The notes beneath the pieces are model-generated. The model did no database searches. It was not told where the DNA came from and saw only the letters and a list, made by a program, of their open reading frames with translations. Source: CATQHQ01 sp965243805 (lineage in GTDB: Bacteria > Gemmatimonadota > Gemmatimonadetes > Longimicrobiales > Gaopeijiaceae). Taken from it: 64,000 nt of DNA. This document shows, one piece after another, positions 9,260 to 17,713 of this stretch; positions within the stretch are counted from its first letter, which is position 1; each line of letters begins with the position of its first letter. The translations under genes and the position numbers were made by a program. The DNA is taken from positions 1,984,001 to 2,048,000 of the forward strand of contig OZ251577.1 of assembly GCA_965243805.1 (NCBI GenBank). Direction: 5' to 3'.

Positions 9260-12200
9260 TCACTCCGGGTCCAGGGGGCGCGCGACCATGATGCCGTCTT
9301 GGCCGCCGATCCGTCGGATGCGCTCCGCAATAGTCTCGTGGGACAGCTGGACGTGGGAGCCGACCAGGGGCGCGTGGAGGAGCCGTAGGGAGCCGTCCCG
9401 CCACACCGCGATCCCCGTGTGGGCCACGTCCAGTCCTGGAACCGTGCTGGTGGCGGCGATCACGTCGCCGGTGCGTATCAGGCTGGCCTTCGCCTCAATC
9501 TGGTCGGCAGGGATGTAGAAGCGTGGGACCTTGGACAGGCGCGCCTCGACGGCGGCGATCCGGGCCAGCGCCGTCGGATTGGCCAGCTGCCGGTAGGCGT
9601 CCGGGTGGCGGGACATGAAGTTGATCGGCGAGTCGTCGGCCGTTGCTCCCAGCGCCTGCGAGACCGCCGTGGCCACTCCTTTCGCCTCTGCGTCGGCGAT
9701 CCACTCGCTGAAGTAGTGGAGCCGGCTGGCGTACCCGTCCAGCGAACCGCCCCGGTAGCGGATGCGGGTCAGCTCGCGACGGTACGCGGCTCGGAAGCGC
9801 TCCGGGTTGTTCACGACTTCCGGCGGGGCGGCGCGCACCAGCCGCGAGAGCACCAGCACGGTCTCCACGAACGTCACGCAGTCCAGCGTCTCCAGGTTGA
9901 TCACCAGCCGCTCGGGGCCGGGGAGCTCCAGCGTGCCCGGCTCGTAGTCGGAGCCCACGAACCGCTCGCCGATGGCGGCGATCGTCGCGCCGAAGTCGGG
10001 CGCCGCGTCCAGTCCCTGGTCCAGCGCCCAGGCCACCTGCTCGCGGGCGATCTCCCAGTCCCGGGGCGTGCCGCCGGCGGGGCGGGTTGAACCGTCTTGG
10101 ATGTGGAGCGACGCCGGAGTGTCTTGAGCGTAGAGCGGTGCCGGTCCGCTTGCGCCGACAGCCGCCAACGCCGGCCCCTCCAAGACCAGTCCCCCCAAGA
10201 CCAGCGCCCCGGCCGCGACGACCCGGCACGCCTTGGCCTGCAACGCCCGCCACACTCGGGGCGGCGAGAACGGGAGCGAGTTCATCCGCACGCCCGCGGC
10301 GTCGTAGATGGCGTTGGCAATAGCTGGAATGGACGGATGGAGCGGTCCCTCGCCGGCCTCCTTGGCGCCGTAGGGTCCCTCGGGGTCGATCGACTCCACG
10401 ATCAGCGAGCGCAGTGCCGGGGTGTCCAGGCTGGTGGGGATGCGGTAGTCCAGTAGCGACGGGGCGTTGTGGAGGCCGGCACGCCCCTGGTCCGCGCTCT
10501 TGAAGACCTGCTCCTCCATGATCGCCTCGGCGAAGCCCATGTACGCCGAGCCTTCCATCTGGCCCTCCACCAGCACCGGGTTCAAGGCCCGTCCGCAGTC
10601 GTGGGCGATCCATATCTTGGACACGTCCACGAACCCGGTCTCCGGGTCCACCTCCACTTCGGCCACATGAGCGGTGAAGGAGTAGGCGGGCGATGCGCCT
10701 ATTGTGGCGCCCCGGTAGCTCCCGTGGACGTCCTTGGGCGTGTCGTAGGACCCGGTGGCTCCCAGGGCGCCGAACGCCGCTTCGGCCAAGTTGAAGGCTT
10801 CGCGGATCGGCATCTGGGTTCCGGTGTCGTAGGCCAGCACCGCCAAACCGCCGGCAAGCAAGACCGAGCCCGGCTTCGAGTCCCACTCCTTCGCCACCGC
10901 CTGCTGCACCTGCCGCTTGATCCGCCGGGCGGCGTCGATGCAGGCGTTCCCCAGCATGAAGGTGACCCGCGACGAGTAGGCCCCCAGGTCCACGGGCGTG
11001 AAATCGGTGTCGCCGGCGAAGACGCGCACGTGCTCCAGCGGCACGCCCAGCTCCTCGGCCACCACATACGCCACCATCGAGTCCACGCCCTGGCCGATCT
11101 CCGACGCGCCCGAGAACACCGACACGCGACCCGACCGGTCCACCTGGAGCTGGATGGCGGACTGGGGCATCTCGTTCGGATAGACCGGGTAGTTGGTGCC
11201 GGAGATGTAGGTGGAGCCGGCCACGCCCACGCCCCTGCCGTAGGGAAGCTTGCGGAACTTGCGTTTCCAGCCGCTGGCCTCTTCGACCATTGCCAGGCAC
11301 TCCATGAAGCCGTTGGAGGTGACCCGCAGGTCGTTGACCGTCCGGGTCTCGGGGCCCAGGGCGTTGCGCCGCCGCAGCTCGATGGGGTCGATCTCGAGCG
11401 CCTCGGCGATCCGGTCCAGCTGGACCTCAAAGGCGAAGCGGGGCTGCACCGAGCCGTGGCCGCGCTTGGGACCGCACGCCGGCTTGTTGGTGTAGGCGCG
11501 GGTGGAGTGGAAGCGGTACGCCGGCATCTGGTACGGGGCCGTGAGGAGTTGGCCCGAGTAGTAGGTCGTCACCAGCCCGAACGATGCGTAGGCGCCCCCG
11601 TCCATGACGATCTCGGCGTCCACGGCGGAGAGCATCCCGTCGGCGCGGGCTCCGGTGCGGTAGCGCATGTGGAAGGGGTGGCGGCCCCGGTGGGAGTAGA
11701 AGACCTCCTCGCGGGTGTAGAGGATCTTCACCGGGCGGCCGGTGATCATGGAGAGCTTGGCGACGCAGAACTCCAGGTCGAAGGGCTCCGACTTGCCGCC
11801 GAATGCGCCGCCCACGGGGGGCTGCACAACCCGCACCATCGCCGGGTCCAGCTCCAGCACGCGAGCCAGCTCCCGGTGCAGGTAGTGGGGGACCTGGGTC
11901 GCCGACCACACCGTCAGCTTTCCCGAAGGGTCGGCCAAGCCAATGGCGCAATGGGGCTCGATGGGGGTGTGGGTGGTGCCCTCGAAGAAGTATTCGCCCT
12001 CCACCACCACGCCGCCCTCGTTCGACGCCTCGGTCATGCCCGCCTCCACATCCCCAAACGCCAGCTTCACGACCTTGGTGACGTTGCCGTTCCAGCCCTC
12101 CTTCCGCGGCTCGTGGATGAAGGGGCCGTCGTCGGCGGCGATCGCCTCGTGGGGGTCCAGGTAGGCGGGCAGCTCCTCGTAGGCGACGTCGATGCGCTCC

Positions 12201-12541
12201 AGCGCTGCGCTGGCCGTCTCCTCGTCCACCGCGGCCACCGCGGCCACGCCGTCGCCCACGTAGCGGACTCGGTCCAGGCAAAGGGGGTGCTCGTCCAGAG
12301 TCCAGGGAATGATCCCGTAGGTCGTGGGCATGTCTCGACCGGTCACGACGGCGTGCACGCCCTCCATCGCTTCGGCTCGGGAGGTGTCGATCGCCAAGAT
12401 GCGCGCGTGGGGGTAGGGGCTGCGCAGGATCTTGCCGTGGAGCATTCCAGGGAGCGCGATGTCGTCGGTGTAGCGGGCGCGACCGGTGGACTTGGCCAGG
12501 CCGTCCACCTTGCGCATCCGGCGGCCGACGACGGACATCAT
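9260..12541 (-). CDS. hcrA: Molybdopterin subunit (HcrA-like) fused in frame to a DUF1460 amidase-like domain
   Basis: The ORF encodes 1093 aa from the ATG at 12541, which overlaps the small-subunit stop (ATGA). Residues 1 to about 770 are a xanthine dehydrogenase-family large subunit close to HcrA: GGAFGGKSEPFD, CGPKRGHGSVQPRFAFE, GASEIGQGVDS and the catalytic-glutamate box GAKEAGEG. It should end near SPPRVWRALQA. Instead the frame continues through a hydrophobic stretch resembling a signal peptide (about residues 772-806) into a DUF1460 (NlpC/P60-like) domain with LDCVTFVET (Cys about 888) and VAHTGIAVW. An internal ATG at 10285 (residue 753) could start a separate secreted amidase, but it lacks a good ribosome site. 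A cytoplasmic Mo enzyme joined to an exported hydrolase would be odd. Confidence 0.85.
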   Translation of the reverse strand: MMSVVGRRMRKVDGLAKSTGRARYTDDIALPGMLHGKILRSPYPHARILAIDTSRAEAMEGVHAVVTGRDMPTTYGIIPWTLDEHPLCLDRVRYVGDGVAAVAAVDEETASAALERIDVAYEELPAYLDPHEAIAADDGPFIHEPRKEGWNGNVTKVVKLAFGDVEAGMTEASNEGGVVVEGEYFFEGTTHTPIEPHCAIGLADPSGKLTVWSATQVPHYLHRELARVLELDPAMVRVVQPPVGGAFGGKSEPFDLEFCVAKLSMITGRPVKILYTREEVFYSHRGRHPFHMRYRTGARADGMLSAVDAEIVMDGGAYASFGLVTTYYSGQLLTAPYQMPAYRFHSTRAYTNKPACGPKRGHGSVQPRFAFEVQLDRIAEALEIDPIELRRRNALGPETRTVNDLRVTSNGFMECLAMVEEASGWKRKFRKLPYGRGVGVAGSTYISGTNYPVYPNEMPQSAIQLQVDRSGRVSVFSGASEIGQGVDSMVAYVVAEELGVPLEHVRVFAGDTDFTPVDLGAYSSRVTFMLGNACIDAARRIKRQVQQAVAKEWDSKPGSVLLAGGLAVLAYDTGTQMPIREAFNLAEAAFGALGATGSYDTPKDVHGSYRGATIGASPAYSFTAHVAEVEVDPETGFVDVSKIWIAHDCGRALNPVLVEGQMEGSAYMGFAEAIMEEQVFKSADQGRAGLHNAPSLLDYRIPTSLDTPALRSLIVESIDPEGPYGAKEAGEGPLHPSIPAIANAIYDAAGVRMNSLPFSPPRVWRALQAKACRVVAAGALVLGGLVLEGPALAAVGASGPAPLYAQDTPASLHIQDGSTRPAGGTPRDWEIAREQVAWALDQGLDAAPDFGATIAAIGERFVGSDYEPGTLELPGPERLVINLETLDCVTFVETVLVLSRLVRAAPPEVVNNPERFRAAYRRELTRIRYRGGSLDGYASRLHYFSEWIADAEAKGVATAVSQALGATADDSPINFMSRHPDAYRQLANPTALARIAAVEARLSKVPRFYIPADQIEAKASLIRTGDVIAATSTVPGLDVAHTGIAVWRDGSLRLLHAPLVGSHVQLSHETIAERIRRIGGQDGIMVARPLDPE

Positions 12542-13023
12542 TGGACTTCGCTTGCGGGCCGGGCCAACCGTCGCGCCGCGGCTTCCACTGCGTCGTAGAT
12601 CTTCTCGTAGCCGGTGCAGCGGCAGAGGTTGCCCGCCAACGCCTCGCGGACCTCTTCCCGAGACGGCGACCGATTCCGCTCCAGCAGCGCCACCGAACTG
12701 CAGAGGATCCCCGGCGTGCAGAAGCCGCACTGGGCAGCGCCCGCCAAGTCGAATTCGTCCTGGACGGGGTGGGGGACGGTGCCGGTCGCCAGTCCTTCCA
12801 CCGTGCGGATTTGCCGTCCCTCGGCTTCACGCACCGGGGTCAGGCACGACAGGACGGCGCGACCGTCCAAGATCACCGTGCACGCGCCGCAGTCGCCCTT
12901 GTCGCACCCCTGCTTGGAGCCGGTCAGCCCCAGGCCGTAGCGCAGGGTCTCCAGCAGCGTGTAGTGGGCGGGTACGCCGCACGTCCGCTCGTCCCCGTTC
13001 ACATGCAGGCGGACGATTTCCAT
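12538..13023 (-). CDS. hcrC: [2Fe-2S] subunit of the HcrABC-type molybdenum enzyme
   Basis: From the ATG at 13023 the protein has 161 aa, the usual length of HcrC. An upstream in-frame ATG at 13068 would add 15 residues; the shorter start is preferred because GGAGGG lies about 10 nt before it and homologues begin at the first beta strand. Plant-type cluster ligands are Cys40, 45, 48 and 60 (CDKGDCGAC). The second [2Fe-2S] cluster uses Cys99, 102, 134 and 136 (CGFC, CRC). It relays electrons between the FAD/[4Fe-4S] subunit and the molybdenum site. Its stop overlaps the start of the large subunit. Confidence 0.9.
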   Translation of the reverse strand: MEIVRLHVNGDERTCGVPAHYTLLETLRYGLGLTGSKQGCDKGDCGACTVILDGRAVLSCLTPVREAEGRQIRTVEGLATGTVPHPVQDEFDLAGAAQCGFCTPGILCSSVALLERNRSPSREEVREALAGNLCRCTGYEKIYDAVEAAARRLARPASEVQ

Positions 13024-13162
13024 TTGCCCGACACCCTCCATCTGGGCGGCCTCCGATGGCAAAGTCACCTTGGCAACGTAGCCACGCTCCGGTCGTCGAG
13101 GCCAGCGGCTTCCGTCGACGGGGCCAGCGCGGGGTGGTCGCGGAGGCCAGCGCGGGGCGTTA

Positions 13163-13178
13163 GACTGAACGTTCAGTC
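13163..13178. promoter_or_regulatory. Perfect 16-bp palindrome, probable repressor operator
   Basis: GACTGAACGTTCAGTC is a perfect inverted repeat between the divergent hcrC and bacilliredoxin genes, 36 bp before the bacilliredoxin start. Its form is typical of TetR-family operators, but no regulator gene is adjacent. The right half plus two bases (gttcagtcaa) recurs in the imuA promoter at 40825-40834. Confidence 0.5.
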
Positions 13179-13213
13179 AACTCGACTTCACGACGACCCA
13201 TGGAGGACGCTAG

Positions 13214-13630
13214 ATGCCATACCCAGAGATGATGGTTGCGCCGATGCGGCAGGAGCTGGTCCAGATCGGCTTCCAAGAGCTCCGCAGCGCGGACGAGGTG
13301 ACCCAGGCCGTGGACGCCATGGAGGGCACGGTGCTTCTGGCGGTGAACTCGGTGTGCGGGTGCGCCGCGGGCCTCTTCCGGCCCGCCGTGGCGATGGCCC
13401 TGGAAGGCGCCAAGCAGCCGGACCACAAGGTCACCGTCTTCGCGGGACAGGACGTGGCGGCGACCGCCGAGGCGCGCAAGCAGCTGGTGGGCTACCCACC
13501 GTCGTCCCCGTCGGTGGGCCTGCTCAAGGACGGCGACCTGGTGTTCATGTTGGAGCGCTTCCAGATCGAAGGCCGCTCCGCGCCCGAGATCGCGGCGGAC
13601 CTCAAGGCGGCGTTCGACCAGCACTGCTGA
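13214..13630 (+). CDS. Bacilliredoxin, BrxA/BrxB family
   Basis: The 138-aa protein matches the BrxA/BrxB (YphP/YqiW, formerly DUF1094) family. It has the early PYPEMMVAPMRQEL segment, the characteristic CGC active site at residues 48-50 in NSVCGCAAG, and the SSPSVGLLKDG loop. Bacilliredoxins remove bacillithiol from S-bacillithiolated proteins; in phyla outside Firmicutes the thiol partner may be bacillithiol or another low-molecular-weight thiol. GGAGGA precedes the ATG. It converges with the DoxX gene, six bases apart. The palindrome at 13163 may control it. Confidence 0.9.
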   Translation: MPYPEMMVAPMRQELVQIGFQELRSADEVTQAVDAMEGTVLLAVNSVCGCAAGLFRPAVAMALEGAKQPDHKVTVFAGQDVAATAEARKQLVGYPPSSPSVGLLKDGDLVFMLERFQIEGRSAPEIAADLKAAFDQHC

Positions 13631-13636
13631 TCCGAC

Positions 13637-14053
13637 CTACTCGGCCGGGTCGCCGCGCCCGCGAATCATCGCGTCCAGCGAGAACTTGCCGGGGCCGGCG
13701 GCGCAGAAGAACAGCCAAACGAAGCTGTAGAGGGCCGCGAGTTCGCCTCGGTTCATGATCGGAAAGAGCCAGTTCCCCTGCGGCCCGGCATGGCCTATGA
13801 AGTAGGCCACGGCCATCTGCCCCGACAGGATGAAGGCGACGGGGCGCGTGAAGAGGCCGGCGATGATGAGGATCCCGCCGACGAACTCGATGATCCCGGC
13901 GGCGCCCGCCATGCTCATGAAGCTCTCGACCTGATCGCGGCCCAGGACCCCGAAGACCTTCTGGAGGCCGTGCTGGAGGAAGAGGTACCCGGCGACGATC
14001 CGCAGGGCGTTGAGGGCAAGTTCGTTGAATGGGCCTCGGTTGGTCTCGCTCAT
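13637..14053 (-). CDS. DoxX family membrane protein
   Basis: The 138-aa protein has four predicted membrane segments: around residues 15-30 (LRIVAGYLFLQHGLQKVFG, the DoxX signature), 52-67 (IIEFVGGILIIAGLF), 72-87 and 105-120. DoxX-type proteins are linked to thiol or thiosulfate redox chemistry in some bacteria, but the family is broad. The ribosome site is weak. It follows the DUF1707 gene on the same strand with a 47-nt gap. Confidence 0.85.
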   Translation of the reverse strand: MSETNRGPFNELALNALRIVAGYLFLQHGLQKVFGVLGRDQVESFMSMAGAAGIIEFVGGILIIAGLFTRPVAFILSGQMAVAYFIGHAGPQGNWLFPIMNRGELAALYSFVWLFFCAAGPGKFSLDAMIRGRGDPAE

Positions 14054-14100
14054 TTTTCGCTCGCTTGAAGTGGGGTTGGGGCTGGGGGGCGGGCTCGGGG

Positions 14101-14823
14101 CTACCGGCGGCCGCTCGCCAGCTTACGGTGCTGCTTCTTCTCGATGCGCCTCCTGCGCCGAGCCTCCCGCTTGGACTCGCCGGCGTAGCGCACCGTCGCC
14201 TCCACGGAGCCCAGCACCGCCAGGCCGTCCAGCCGAAGCACCGTTGCAGTCGCGGCACCGGTCGGTGGGCCGGACGGGTCTGGATCGAGGTGCTCGAAGT
14301 TGCCTGCGACCGCCGATCCGGCACAGTGGACCATAACGCCGGGAGGGACGATCACCTCCACGGAGCCCAAGACCGTCCAGGCCGTCAGACAGTACTCGCC
14401 GGAGACCATGGTGGCCTCCCGCAGATCGATCACGACGGAGCCGAAGACCGACACGACATTGGTGTTGCGGGCCGGCATCCATCGACCCGTCCGCTTCACT
14501 TCGCCGAAGATGGCCAGTGCCCGGTCCGACTCGGGAATGCGGGCGGGGGGAACGGGCTTGGGGGCCGGTTCGAGCGGGCGAGTTGGTGATCCATGGAGGC
14601 GGGTTGGCGTCGAGTGGGGACGGGACGGCGGCGACCGCGAGCCGCCAGCGACGGGAACGACGATCAGCGCATCTTCCAGCTCCTGCATGGACTCGGCTTC
14701 TTGCACCAAGCCGACTCGCCGCTCGAACTCCTCCATCGTCATCTGGTCCTGGGCGAAGCTCTCGGCGAGGAGGTCCACGGCTCGCCCCTTGGCCGCGTCC
14801 AGTCCCTGGTCTGGACTACTCAT
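14101..14823 (-). CDS. DUF1707 protein with LiaF-like C-terminal domain
   Basis: From the ATG at 14823 the protein has 240 aa. The N-terminus is a DUF1707/SHOCT-like helix pair (AKGRAVDLLAESFAQDQMT, then EEFERRVGLVQEAES). A Pro-rich linker follows, then a beta-solenoid-like domain with repeated G-S-V strands (SVFGSVVIDL; AWTVLGSVEVIVPPGV; LAVLGSVEATV) as in LiaF/cell-wall stress response proteins. The C-terminus is a run of Arg and Lys. The start lies inside the end of the potassium channel gene (8-nt overlap), so the two are probably cotranslated. A TTG at 14829 is an alternative start. Confidence 0.75.
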   Translation of the reverse strand: MSSPDQGLDAAKGRAVDLLAESFAQDQMTMEEFERRVGLVQEAESMQELEDALIVVPVAGGSRSPPSRPHSTPTRLHGSPTRPLEPAPKPVPPARIPESDRALAIFGEVKRTGRWMPARNTNVVSVFGSVVIDLREATMVSGEYCLTAWTVLGSVEVIVPPGVMVHCAGSAVAGNFEHLDPDPSGPPTGAATATVLRLDGLAVLGSVEATVRYAGESKREARRRRRIEKKQHRKLASGRR

Positions 14824-15709
14824 GCCCAATGTCCACTACCATGCCGCCGCATCGCTTGCAGAAGTGGGCGTCGGGGTCGTGGCCTTCGGCGTCGCAATTA
14901 GAGCAGACTCGGGCCCAGATCTCGGACTGGTCGAGGTTCCGCTTCGATTCCCGCTGGCCGATCAGGCTCAGCACGGCGATGCCGATCGACATGGCGATCA
15001 GGCTGTACCCCAGCAGCATCACGCCGGCGGCCAGGAGCTGACCGGGGGCCGTCTGGGGCGAGATGTCGCCGTAGCCCACCGTCGTGAGCGTGACCACGGC
15101 CCAGTAGACCGACACTGGGATCGAGGTGAAGCCAGCGTCTGGTCCCTCGATGAGGTAGATGAGCGATCCGAGGATCACGACCAGGGTCAGGACGGTCATG
15201 AGGAAGACGGTCACGTAGTGGCGGCTGACCGAGAGCGCCCAACCCAGCGTCCGAAACGCCCCCACATACGAGACCAGCTTCAGGACGCGGAAGACGCGGA
15301 GCACGCGCACGACCCGGACGATTGCCAGGAAGCGGGTCCCCGGCAACAGGACGCTCAAGTAGGTGGGGATGATCGAGAGGAGGTCCACGATCCCGAAGAA
15401 GCTCAGGGCGTACCGGCGCTTCGACTGCACGGCGGCCAGTCGGGCCGCGTACTCGATGGTGAAGCCGATCGTGAAGAACCACTCCAGCCCCTGCAGAAGT
15501 CGCCCGTACCGCTCCGCCAGGGACTCGACCGAATCCAGCATGACCACCGCGACGCTGGCCAGGATCGCGGTGATGAGAACAATGTCGAACGCCCTCGCTG
15601 CCCGGTCGCCGCCTTCCGGGCTGGGACGCCCGGTGTAGAGCGCGAAGAGGACTTCGTAGAGGCGTCCCCGCCAAGGCGCGCCGTTTAGGGGTCGGTTGCT
15701 GGTGTACAT
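14816..15709 (-). CDS. Voltage-gated potassium channel with C-terminal zinc ribbon
   Basis: The 297-aa protein has the six-helix layout of Kv-type channels. S4 is an unmistakable charged helix (RVVRVLRVFRVLKL, residues 132-145). The pore helix and selectivity filter TTVGYGD are at 209-215. After S6 and a short basic linker the protein ends in a CxxC-x11-CxxC zinc ribbon (Cys269, 272, 284, 287), an unusual addition for a bacterial K+ channel. It should sit in the inner membrane with the ribbon in the cytoplasm. It overlaps the DUF1707 gene downstream. Confidence 0.9.
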   Translation of the reverse strand: MYTSNRPLNGAPWRGRLYEVLFALYTGRPSPEGGDRAARAFDIVLITAILASVAVVMLDSVESLAERYGRLLQGLEWFFTIGFTIEYAARLAAVQSKRRYALSFFGIVDLLSIIPTYLSVLLPGTRFLAIVRVVRVLRVFRVLKLVSYVGAFRTLGWALSVSRHYVTVFLMTVLTLVVILGSLIYLIEGPDAGFTSIPVSVYWAVVTLTTVGYGDISPQTAPGQLLAAGVMLLGYSLIAMSIGIAVLSLIGQRESKRNLDQSEIWARVCSNCDAEGHDPDAHFCKRCGGMVVDIGHE

Positions 15710-15727
15710 CCCGTCCTGGTCGGGAGT

Positions 15728-16426
15728 CTAGCCGTCGGGGCCGTCGCGGGCTCCACTGGGACATTCCACGCCGGTGCCCCCGAGACCGCAGTACCCGCCC
15801 GGGTTCTTGGCCAAGTACTGCTGATGGTCATCTTCAGCATAGTAGAACTCGGGCGCGGCTGCGATTGTCGTGGTGATGGAGCCGAAGCCGACGGCCGACA
15901 AGGCCCTCTGGTAACGATCCCGCGACGCCTCCGCCAGATGTTGCTGCCGGTCGTCGGCTGCGAACACGGCGGACCGGTACTGGGTTCCCACGTCTGCCCC
16001 CTGCCGCATCCCCTGGGTCGGGTCGTGGCCCTCCCAGAAGGCGGTCAGGAGCGAGGCGTAGTCCACCACGTCCGGATCGAAGACGATCATCACCACCTCC
16101 GCGTGGCCCGTCGCTCCCGTGCAGACTTCTGGATAGGTGGGGTTCGGGGTTGCGCCCCCTTGGTAGCCCACCGCCGTGGAGTAGACTCCGGGCACGTCCC
16201 AGAACTGGCGTTCGGCGCCCCAGAAGCACCCCATGGCGAAGTAGGCGCACCGGAAGCCGTGGGGGAAGGGCGGCTTGATCCGGTTTCCGCTCACGTAGTG
16301 GATGGTCGACACCTCTATCGGTTCGGCCCGGCCCGGCAACGCCTCGCCGGGGCCCGGCATCCGCACTCTTTGATGATCCGCGTACAACTGGCCAACTCCC
16401 TTCGATCCGGCGTTGAAGTGTAACAT
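15728..16426 (-). CDS. msrA: Peptide methionine sulfoxide reductase A
   Basis: This 232-aa protein reduces methionine-S-sulfoxide in proteins. The catalytic motif GCFWG carries Cys67, and the family boxes VGYQGGATPNPTY, TGHAEVV, FWEGHDPTQ, GTQYRS and YYAEDDHQQYL are all present. The N-terminal PGRAEPIEV segment matches the long MsrA form of E. coli, which supports the ATG at 16426; a shorter start at 16360 (MPGPGE) is possible. A Cys near the C-terminus (GGYCGLGG) is the likely resolving cysteine. The open frame extends far upstream but that part is antisense to dpaL. Confidence 0.92.
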   Translation of the reverse strand: MLHFNAGSKGVGQLYADHQRVRMPGPGEALPGRAEPIEVSTIHYVSGNRIKPPFPHGFRCAYFAMGCFWGAERQFWDVPGVYSTAVGYQGGATPNPTYPEVCTGATGHAEVVMIVFDPDVVDYASLLTAFWEGHDPTQGMRQGADVGTQYRSAVFAADDRQQHLAEASRDRYQRALSAVGFGSITTTIAAAPEFYYAEDDHQQYLAKNPGGYCGLGGTGVECPSGARDGPDG

Positions 16427-16488
16427 GAAAGACGACCGCCGGTTGCCTTTCGCGGAAAACGGCGAAACGGTTTCGCGGCCAGCCCCCT

Positions 16489-16546
16489 GCGACGGAATCC
16501 GCCAACCCCCGCGACGGATCCGCCAGCCCCTGCGAACGGATCCGAA
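16489..16546. repeat. Short imperfect triplication upstream of dpaL
   Basis: Three imperfect copies of a 17-22-nt unit built on gacggaatccgcc / gacggatccgcc / gaacggatccg lie in the spacer between msrA and dpaL, ending at the dpaL ribosome site (aaggagaa). Confidence 0.6.
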
Positions 16547-16558
16547 GGAGAACGCTTC

Positions 16559-17713
16559 ATGAAGTGGACGCTGAACCCTGCCGTCGCGGGGCCGAGCCCA
16601 TACCCAGAAGGGCTGAAGGAGGTGCTCAGCCTTCGCCGGCACAGGGCGGCCGCCGACGCGATCTCCGCGTGGCCCGACTATGCGCCCACCCCGTTGCGGT
16701 CGGCGGAACGGCTGGCGCGGCATCTGGACGTGGCCGAAGTGAGGGTGAAGGATGAGTCGGGCCGCTTCGGGCTGGGCAGCTTTAAGGCGCTGGGCGGGGC
16801 GTACGGCGTGCTCGCGGCGGTCGAGGGCGGGGCCAGGGGCAGGGCGGCCAAGGCCGACCGAGGCGGAGCGCAGGTCGTGACATGCGCCTCCGACGGGAAC
16901 CACGGGCGTGCGGTGGCGTGGGGGGCTCGTCTCTTGGGGCGAAGGGCGGTGGTCTACCTGCCGACCCACGTGACGGAGCCCCGGGCGGAGGCGATCCGGT
17001 CGTTGGGGGCGCGGGTGGTCCGGGTGGACGGCGAGTACGACGAGGCCGTGGCGCAGGCCGCTCGGGACGCCGCTGCTCGCGGATGGACGGTGGTCTCCGA
17101 CACGTCGTGGGAGGGCTACGAGGATACGCCGCGGCTGGTCATGCAGGGCTACACGGTGATGGTGGAGGAGGCGCTGGCGCAGATGGGCGGGTCGCCGCCC
17201 AGCCACGTCTTCGTGCAGGGGGGAGTGGGCGGGCTGGCGGCGGCGGTGGTGGCGCACCTCTGGGAGCGGTTCGGCGTGGCGCGCCCCGTCGCGGTGGTGG
17301 TGGAGCCGGAGACCGCCGACGGGCTGTTCCAGAGCGCGCTGGCGGGAAGGCCGGCGGCCAGCCGGGGGAGCTTGGCGACGATCATGGCGGGGCTGAGCTG
17401 CCGCGAGGTGTCGCCGCTGGCGTGGCGGGTCTTGAGTGTCGGAGTCCATGCGTTCGCAACCGTCGCCGACGACGGGGTCGCCCCGCTGATGCGAGCGGCA
17501 GCCCAAGGAGAGCTGGGCGAGCTCTTCGAGGGAGGCGAGTCAGGGGTCGCAGGCCTGCTCGGCTTGGTCGAAACTGCCCAGCGCCCGGAGCGGCGGTCGG
17601 CGGTGGGACTGGACGGCGAGTCGCAGGTGCTGATCTTCAACACAGAAGGAGCGACGGACCCGGAACTCTACGAGCGGACTTGCGCCCAACCGAAACGAGG
17701 AGGAATCCCATGA
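16559..17713 (+). CDS. dpaL: Diaminopropionate ammonia-lyase
   Basis: The 384-aa fold-type II PLP enzyme converts 2,3-diaminopropionate to pyruvate and ammonia. The PLP lysine is Lys76 in GLGSFKALGG. Other marks are TCASDGNHGRAVAWGARLLG (phosphate/substrate loop), EGYEDTPRLVMQGY, VQGGVGGLAAAV and VEPETADGLFQSAL, all typical of DpaL/YgeX rather than serine or threonine dehydratases. AAGGAG lies about seven bases before the ATG. The stop overlaps the ATG of the OsmC-family gene (ATGA), so the two are coupled. Confidence 0.9.
   Translation: MKWTLNPAVAGPSPYPEGLKEVLSLRRHRAAADAISAWPDYAPTPLRSAERLARHLDVAEVRVKDESGRFGLGSFKALGGAYGVLAAVEGGARGRAAKADRGGAQVVTCASDGNHGRAVAWGARLLGRRAVVYLPTHVTEPRAEAIRSLGARVVRVDGEYDEAVAQAARDAAARGWTVVSDTSWEGYEDTPRLVMQGYTVMVEEALAQMGGSPPSHVFVQGGVGGLAAAVVAHLWERFGVARPVAVVVEPETADGLFQSALAGRPAASRGSLATIMAGLSCREVSPLAWRVLSVGVHAFATVADDGVAPLMRAAAQGELGELFEGGESGVAGLLGLVETAQRPERRSAVGLDGESQVLIFNTEGATDPELYERTCAQPKRGGIP

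Noticed and set aside
16427..17506. Upstream extension of the MsrA frame to 592 codons
   Set aside because: It is antisense to dpaL, whose PLP motifs are intact.
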